From Saccoglossus kowalevskii (Eukaryota; Hemichordata; Enteropneusta; Harrimaniidae), in the NCBI RefSeq assembly GCF_000003605.2, contig NW_003156241.1, forward strand, positions 274,773-338,772: a DNA stretch of 64,000 bases. Direction: 5' to 3'. Below are positions 56,337 to 64,000 of the stretch, one piece after another. Each line of letters begins with the position of its first letter. The first letter of the stretch is position 1. Below the pieces are notes generated by a model, which saw only the letters and a program-made list of their open reading frames with translations, was not told where the DNA came from and made no database searches. A program made the translations under genes and the position numbers.

Positions 56337-56643
56337 TTGAAGGGTGGCAGTCTTCGCGCTGCGCATGTGCGACATTTGTGTTGATAAACATTGATTTTCC
56401 CACAATCCAATGTGCTCTTCTCATGGAAATCACAAGTATGAGGTTTGACCTGGGCGCGACATGCACTAATTACTGTCTCTGACTCTTTCGATACCTTCCA
56501 ATCACCTTAAAATTACTTAATTAAAGCTTGGTAACGTCTCAGATAGTACTCGTTGATCTGCGCAACAGTCAAAGTCGCCATCTTTGTTTGTATGAGACCC
56601 ATATATCTCACGCATGCGTGGCACGACGACTACCGTCCTTTAA
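56337..56643 (-). mobile_element. TTAA miniature transposon, family B, copy 3 (307 bp)
   Basis: Same length as copy 1. Ends are TTGA (one change from TTAA) and TTAA, with termini AGGGTGGCAGTC and (reverse) AGGACGGTAGTCGTCG. On the minus strand, CAAAGATGGCGACT starts a 22-codon frame (MATLTVAQINEYYLRR and onward) ended by TAA. Confidence 0.78.
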
Positions 56644-57199
56644 GATAGAAATCTTTTTATAATTCTTTGAGAACATAGCCCATAAAACACATGATAACAT
56701 TCATCGGTATATTATGTATAATTGTGAAGCTCAATGATAACTTGAAGCGGCACTGTTGACTAACGGTACCGTTTTTTTTATTAGCCAACGATAAAAAACG
56801 GTTTTGTAAATTTGTAAAACCCAGATTGTTGTGAAAACCAAATAATTTATTATAACAAAATTACTCCCCTACAATATATAAATTGTTCACCTCGTGTCAC
56901 CAGTCTACAATTTGGGATATGGCATAATATCTCCTCTATACTTGTAAAACACATCCCAACGCTGACAAAATGGCTTCCGTTTCTTAAAGTATCGTTTCTA
57001 GGAAAATAAATAGGCTGGTGATTCCAAACTTATATAAAATCATTGTTCTTATATTAACGAGGGGTACATTTTTTTGCATACCCATTTTAAATCATTCAAT
57101 ATCTTTCTATTTTAATTACCACGATTATCTGATTTTAAATCACTGAATATAGTCTTTCCAACATTCAATGGTCGGTCAATAAGTAGTCTCTTCTGACAT

Positions 57200-58420
57200 T
57201 CTAGACCAATAACCACCTCTGTAATTCTATTTACACATATAACCGGAATTCCTTCAACACTCAACGCTAATTCAATGTAGTCCTTTAGTAATCAGTCAAC
57301 ATACATTTATACAGGAATTCAATCACTCTCCGACCAATTATCGTGAATTCAGTTTGGTTATTCACATCAGAGCAGGAGTCCAATATATTTGTAATGTTGG
57401 TTTTCGCCAATCACTCTTCGGCCACCAGGACGCTGATGTATTTGTTTCTTCAATGACCATGGACATCACCGGGAATCCAGTGTAAATATTTACATATTTA
57501 TTTGTATATGTTTGTTCACCCATCACCAGGAATATAATACAATTCACTTAGAACCCAAAGTGATTTTCAACATACTGCTGGGCCAAAGGTTGCATCAATC
57601 ACTAACATTCCTTCAATCACTGGGCTTCTTGGACAACGTAGGGGGAATTGCATCTTATCTTTATGCAAGATGTCGATGGAGATCAACGCGCTCAGTCGCT
57701 TCTTTATTCGGCAAGGAAGTGCTAATACAAGTATTCAAATACAGAAGCCAACCATAGGTGGGCATATTCATCTATGTTTTGGGTTCAGTTCCATGTGCCT
57801 CATTACAGCACAGATATGGCGTGAATACCTCGTTGGAGAAGTTGTCTGGAAATCCAGCTTGAAACCTAGTCCCAGTTTTCAAGATCAAGTGAGGGTAGAC
57901 CTTGTGAGGTTTCAGTTCAATAACCTCAACTATTCACCAATAATTTAAAGTTATTTATCTCCAATCACCAGGAATGTATTGTGCCTTTTCACCAATCACC
58001 AAGAACCACCTCACATATCTTCAGCAATCTCTAGCAGTCACCATAAACTCAATTCCATTGAAACGCTGAGAAAATTTGCATTATTGTGTTGATTTTTGGT
58101 AAAATTATTTGTTCATAACTAAAAATTGTGCTCAGTAGCGATGCCATATTTTATTATCGATTTGAAACCTAATATGTAAAATCAGTTAATTGTTCTGGTA
58201 TGGTATTAGTTTTTATTATAAACAATGTAAAGTTTATTCCCATAATGCATTATAAATATGCAGTAACTTGCTCATTGGTGGAAAATTTGAATTCGGTTCA
58301 AAATGTTTCAATTAAAACTTGTTTCAAACAAACAATTAATTAATTAATATCGATGATCCGTTAATTTAGTCACTAAGATTTTGATTTTTAACTAATCCTT
58401 TAATCACCAGGAATTCAAAT
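57200..58420. repeat. Degraded interspersed-tandem words (CAATCACCAGGAAT-like)
   Basis: ATCACCAGGAAT or close variants occur near 57524, 57966 and 58404, with weaker forms (ATCACCGGGAAT, ATCACCAAGAA) between. Spacing is irregular; an old, decayed array is one explanation. Confidence 0.4.
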
Positions 58421-58909
58421 GCACTACACCGAATGAGATCAATTTCGTTTGTTCTACAAGATATAAAATAACTAGAAGCATACGAATCATTCCAAATAAT
58501 TCACCTGCGCCATCATTCTTATATACCAACCCAATAAAGCTCAGCACCATTTTCGACAAAATCAATATGACGTGCAGCATACAGCCTCGTTGCATGAATA
58601 TATGACAATTGTTATTTATATAATCTCACTCAAATTGAGCAATCAGAAAATGATTTAGTGGATTCATATTTGACAGTGTTGATATAAATACATTTGACAA
58701 GTTCAACACATGTATTCAATCATATTCATAGTCACAAAATGTCATGAAACAAAAACAGTATTTACTACCCTTATATTAAAATATGTTTTGATATTTAAAG
58801 AAGTAATAAATTTTCACTTCAGGTAAAAAAAAATACCACGAATATTGACTTTTGAGATATAATTTGCCAGAGCAACTGCACATAATGACACAAAAAACAT
58901 TAAAGCGCG

Positions 58910-59027
58910 ATAGTCGCCGCGCAGCGCGTGTTCGAATTTCATGTAAACCAACAATGTATTTTACACGCGTTGTATACGTCGCTATGAGTCCCATATCGAA
59001 CAGGACGCGACGACTAACGCCCTTTAA
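58910..59027 (+). mobile_element. TTAA miniature transposon, family C, copy 2 (118 bp)
   Basis: TTAA at both ends; same orientation and middle as copy 1. Confidence 0.82.
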
Positions 59028-59464
59028 TTCTCAACACGGGACCAGTTACAGCGACAGAGCTATTCACTTCGAAAGCTACTCACCGCTAAAGCTACTAGTT
59101 AGTTCACTAAAATAAATATGTTCCATACGCATACAAGCGTTGACATATGGCTCAAAAGGTAACATCTGTCTAACAATTATTTAATTACTACTAGATGACC
59201 TTCCACTGACCTCAACCACCTAACGGTCTAGTTGAACTGGTTTCTAATGAATCAGAATTCCATCTTAAGCCACCACGCAAAACATTGAAATGTGACATAT
59301 CATCACCATAGTAACCAATGACCAAAATGTTGTACAACTATAAAATCGCCGCCCATGTCGACGTCTGTATAAATAACCAACATTTTCTCGAAATGACCCT
59401 CAATTTGTTTACGGCAGTTAGACAAATTTGAGATATACTTTACTTTAAGTAGCAGACATCTACT

Positions 59465-59594
59465 TTAAAGGGCGGCAGTCGTGCCGCGTCCTGTTCGACA
59501 TGGGACTCATAGCGACGTATACAACGCGTGTAAAATACCTTGTTTATTTACATGAAATTCGAACACGCGCTGCGCGACGACCACCGCGTTTTAA
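59465..59594 (-). mobile_element. TTAA miniature transposon, family C, copy 3 (130 bp)
   Basis: TTAA at both ends; inverted relative to copy 2, about 440 bp away, so the two copies can pair. Confidence 0.82.
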
Positions 59595-62500
59595 GTCGGA
59601 AATACGCATAACAGGAATGACATAATGAATTATTAGAGGTTTCATTGATATTTGATTATTTTATTTATTTATTTCTGAATAAAAGTCAAAGGTTTTCGAG
59701 AAACTTCACATTTCAACACTTTCCCATGGCGAAAAAGCACGGGGAGTATACGTCACGCCCGAAACACGGTCTTGTGATCGAAATGCGGCTGGTATTTATG
59801 TCATTTATTTCAGGCGATTGCCTATGCAGCAGTAAACACGTCTAAATGCCCAGAATTGTTGCTTTCCACTCTTTCGGTAGAAAACTCGTGAATGTTATCG
59901 TTTCGTTTTGAATAAAATTGGTAAGAATGGTTACTAATATAATGTATCCCGGCGCCATTGGAAGTTATATTTATTCTACCATAGGTAAGCAAGGGGTCGT
60001 CACGTTGAAATCGACCATTCATCGATTTCACTTTTAGCAGTGTAGTGGTGTGAAAAGTCGGAAAACGGGACCATGATAAACGTTATTAAATTCTATTAAA
60101 TGGTAGTGTTTCAATTTTCCGCCATTAAGTGATAGTGGGCGTTTGACACAAACCGGTAATATGTAACACTAAGAATAATTTGTTTAGTTTTGTGCGCGAT
60201 GAATTTCCTCTGAAACCAATTTGCATTAAAATTGATAAATAAAACCCACATTTTTATCAATAGCGTTTGTTTCAAATGGCGACACTTAGCAATACGTCAG
60301 TTAATTAATTATTTACGATGACTTCGATTCGAACACAGGAGTAAACAAAAACAGAGACATGCATATTTATGCATAACTGTTATGGCGTTAAACTAATTCC
60401 TCAAGGGCTTTGTTTGGACAATAAACTTCCTTGGAATTCACAACAAATCACCGAGAATCAAGACAAAGTACGAAGTTGGGGCTGAAATGTATTGTCTGAA
60501 CACGTGGACCTCATCTGATCTCTCCCGTGCGCTATACACTGATTTGTAGTTACGCCATTTCTATTTTTTAAGTAAGATCTCGCAATTGTGGCATTTGGTG
60601 CAAATAAATAACAAAATAATTATATAAAAATGTGTCAATTGCTCTGCCAGAATGTTTTGGCGGGAGGAGGGGGGTGATGTTGTTCAAGGGATTAATCCAT
60701 CATGGGGAGACCAACGCCTAATTAGTCCTACCACAATGTGGTTTATAGACGCGTGAGTTCAATTGCGTCAGGTCTCGACCTATTTTCTCTGACAAATTGA
60801 TCATTCACTCGGAAATTAAACCAAACTGTGAAGCCAGTTCCATTGTAGTCCACAAATAGATCTGAATCATCAATCACCGTGTGCCACATACGCAGCCCTG
60901 GGTTCTAAAATCTAACCTGCCTGTCACATATATAACTGCAGTTATGTGGCCTAAGTCAGTAGCGTTTAGTTTCGTTGTAGTTCGTTTTTTTTTCACTGTC
61001 GGAGCTAAGGGAGCGACCTCATGAAATCATGGAGGTGGCTGGAAGATTTGTTTTAAAAACAAATTCAAGCCAAGCACAGAGAGAAATAAGTTGCATGAAA
61101 GTTGTTGCAGTTGTGCAACATTGTGGCACCTTGAAGAAAAAAATACCTACAGTCAAGACATTGCACTGTTCTCGTTCTTCCAGTCACCCCCAATAGTAAT
61201 TAAAATGGTTTACCCCTAACCCACACAAACCGGTCGGCTCACGACGCTCAGGCAATACCGGGAGAAAATGGGGCTGCCCCTAAAACACTTCTGTCCTGGT
61301 GTTGACGAAGCACGGAGTATTGGAGTATTTAATCAGATACAATACATAGTGACATTGCAGTGAGCTATATTACGTCATCATTTGTGCAACGCAGGCAGGA
61401 TATTTAAGAGGAGAAAAACGTTCGAGTGGAGTAATTTTATCTCACTCACTCAGCATCGATCTGTTATCCGTGATAGCATGCTTGAAATAATTGCCCTACT
61501 TTCAGCGACCCTTCTATGACCTCCGCTGTCGCGCCCAAACGAGACACGGCATTTATACCTCGTACTTTGCCTGTCTATATGAAAGGTCACCACGGGTCAC
61601 ATCGTCACTGTGGATGCGCCGTGAATTGAAATTAGTTTTAGAGTACCCTTAAGTGAGTGGTAATTCCCAACGCTATTGACTGCACCCAACTCAACAATAA
61701 ACAGTCCTGCCTATAATACACGCCCCGCTGGTCTTTTACAAGAGCGTATTATTATAAAAGGAACTTGAACATAATGTGGGAGTTGTCCACAACGTCTGTG
61801 TATGTCTGGGAATAATAAATGGTAAAACATACCAAGTTTGTGGGGCTTGAATATTTAAAAATAACATCCCCCGTACAACTGCAATGTATGCTCGGCGAAT
61901 GAGTTCTACGCAACCAGACTATGATTTTGCCCCCTCCCATAGAGCGTACAGGCAACAATTGCGCTGCAAAGTGATCGTACCGATTTCAGACTAAATTAGT
62001 GGTCTGTGTACCAATCACCTTCGACGGTGTCACTATTTTCAACTGATTTGAGAAAAAATGTATAAATAATTATTTGTATTAACTATGAAGTATATTAACA
62101 GCTGCCGGTGCGACACAGCTGTGAAAATACGAGATATAACTCACGTTCTGCTTCGTTTGACAATGAACAACACGACGCCTGACTTGACGGGTCAAGTGTC
62201 ATCACCAAGACGCTGCTTGGTCAACGTTATGGTGTCATTACCCAGATAAAAAAACATACGAAAAACATGTGTTTTTCCACCATAATTCCATAAATGGTAC
62301 TTCCCTCTGCCAAATACGGAACTGACTATTAACAACTCTGGGCGTGATAGATTTAAAGAAAATCGGCACATATACAATTTGGAGCAGCATCATCAGAGGC
62401 AAAAATTATGTACAATCTTACCATCCCGGAAGTTCTAAAGAGGGCAAAAAGAAACCCATTAAGAACAAAGGCCAACATTTGTAGAAATTGGAGAAACATA

Positions 62501-64000
62501 TCATATATTTTATCTGTTTTTTTCGTGGGTTTGTATTTTGTTTTTGTGAACAAAATGCGATTCGAGTTCCCTGGTAGAGTGCGTGTTAATACACACCCTT
62601 GATGTTAATATCGCAACGTGGGAGAGTGTGATCGGTCGTTTGTGAGAACGTTTCCAGCAATTCAAAAACTCTGAGGGAGGGGTTCAGAACTACTGTGAAC
62701 ATTTCTGTAATTTTCCCTGCAGAACTTTTTTTTTATAAATGTTTTATCTGTGCAGATTTTATTCTTCAACATCCATCATCCCTACCCGTTGCTTTCTAGT
62801 GGTCAATCCCTAAATATAGTTTTATCCTTGTTTCTCTTTGTATGCCGGAGTGTACGCATAATTACCAAGTAGTCTCGTCTCCTGTCTCAATTTCAACGCC
62901 GAGGGTGGTTAAGAAATTAACAGGGCAGGGCACCAGACTAGGATACCAAATTGACACAAATTATATAAAATTTATATAATAAATATTTCGTAAACGTTTA
63001 ACGTGGATGTCGTCTAATTACTCTATATAAAACATTTTAAATGCCACAGTTTTTCCCGCCAAAATTGTGTTGCATCATTTTGCATATTAGAATGTACATT
63101 TCTACAATGTTTTAATCTTATTTTGGGCCAAATGGACATAATTTCTTACTTACTACAGGTAATTTTTGCACATTTTAGACCAAAAAATGAAAAAAGTTTA
63201 CTTTTGTGTTTAAAGTTAATTTGCCAAATAACATGCTTTGTTAGGAATTTAATGTTCATATTCAATTGGACTCATTCATGGAATAGTACCCGCCATTTAT
63301 GACAAAACACCAATACATCCGACCCCGAGGAGGCAATTTTCACTGTTATCGCGGGAAGTATTCCGTGTCGGGAAGATAGGGTTAATTAGGGGCCGGACAT
63401 TTGAAGTCTTGGGGTGGAAGAGTGCGATCAGTACAATTTTATTTTTTGAAGTATCTTGTCCGTACATTTTTATTTTTCTTGAATGTTCAAACATTTTCCT
63501 GTTTGGATTGAATTTTTTTTACACACATTTTCTATCCACCTCATGATTTAAAACGACCCCTTATTACATTCACCCATCTCCGACACACTCCACATGGTCG
63601 TTTTGTCTGTGGTTCCAACTTGAATCGATTTATTTCAGGACGTATCGAAAACGCACAACGCTCACTACCGCATTGTTCTTTATCCGAAAACTGTGTTGGT
63701 GTGTTTCCACAAAGACTGGATCAACATATTCGCGAAATCATCCAAGATCGTAAAGATGATTTCAAACCCATTTTGGCATGCTCTTGGTGGAGTTACTTCC
63801 AATGTCTTGCACTTGGCTGTTATACCACGTGCGTAGTGCAATCCGATACATCACCATGACAATCAGCAACCTGGGACAACCTGATAGTCTGCCGGGCACT
63901 AATGTTTCGGCGGCTTAGTGTTCTATTCCTGATTCTTCAATTAAATAACACAAATTAATACTGCAAAATACTTTATTTTCGCTTGGAATTAATTTTCGCC

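Larger units (their letters stand above)
56644..64000. other. Right-hand region without a recognised gene
   Basis: Holds two TTAA family C elements (58910, 59465) and a stretch (about 57200-58420) where CAATCACCAGGAAT-like words recur. CpG content rises in parts of 59600-62300. Open frames are under 95 codons and none shows a known domain. Confidence 0.5.

Noticed and set aside
61390-61520. TATTTAAG followed by a start codon and a hydrophobic 13-residue peptide (MLEIIALLSATLL)
   Set aside because: The frame stops after 13 codons and no donor site extends it; probably chance.
1-64000. tRNA, rRNA or snRNA genes and retroelement coding regions
   Set aside because: No complete tRNA box A/B pair with cloverleaf, no conserved small-RNA sequence and no reverse transcriptase motif was seen.

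Overview
The window is animal nuclear DNA: long GT-AG introns, AT-rich spacers, many short interspersed repeats and tandem arrays, and only two clearly recognisable protein genes in 64 kb. The protein similarities, TTAA-flanked miniature transposons and a tRNA-type SINE suggest an invertebrate bilaterian. A deuterostome such as a hemichordate or lancelet is my guess, but the sequence does not settle it. There are two assembly gaps, 34389-34438 (50 N) and 48701-49139 (439 N).

Region 1 (about 3.0-24.2 kb, minus strand) holds a complete nine-exon ZDHHC6 gene, the ER palmitoyltransferase with a DHHC domain and a C-terminal SH3-like domain. All eight internal splice junctions can be placed, all are GT-AG, and together they give a 385-residue protein ending in a dilysine ER-retrieval motif. 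Its introns carry the repeats: an approximately 146-bp tandem array made partly of copies of the end of exon 3, a 32-bp minisatellite, a 485-bp duplication, a fragment of a RecQ-type helicase exon, and several miniature transposons.

Region 2 (24.3-40.2 kb) has no recognisable gene. It holds a SINE-like repeat with a 48-bp palindrome, a TTAA element, and a 6.1-kb array of about 125 copies of a 48-bp unit (29176-35322). On the minus strand each unit carries a consensus 5' splice site, and a short hairpin has its variation concentrated in the loop. A second repeat family, with inverted ends and X-box-like motifs, follows at once.

Region 3 (40.2-43.3 kb, minus strand) is one long coding exon for a 1006-residue, mostly disordered nuclear protein. 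It has two zinc fingers, a basic nuclear-localisation-like stretch and a terminal PLDLS motif, as in CtBP-recruiting repressors. An acceptor site just upstream shows that untranslated leader exons lie further right, possibly within 44-64 kb.

Region 4 (43.3-64 kb) shows no coding gene I can support. It contains further TTAA elements, simple repeats and a gap.

The two genes are unrelated in function but lie in the same orientation, with the zinc-finger gene upstream of ZDHHC6 and the 48-bp array between them. The most interesting structures are the exon-3-derived array inside ZDHHC6, the splice-donor-bearing 48-bp array, and a group of three TTAA miniature-transposon families sharing one terminal motif, one of which carries what looks like the start of a coding sequence.
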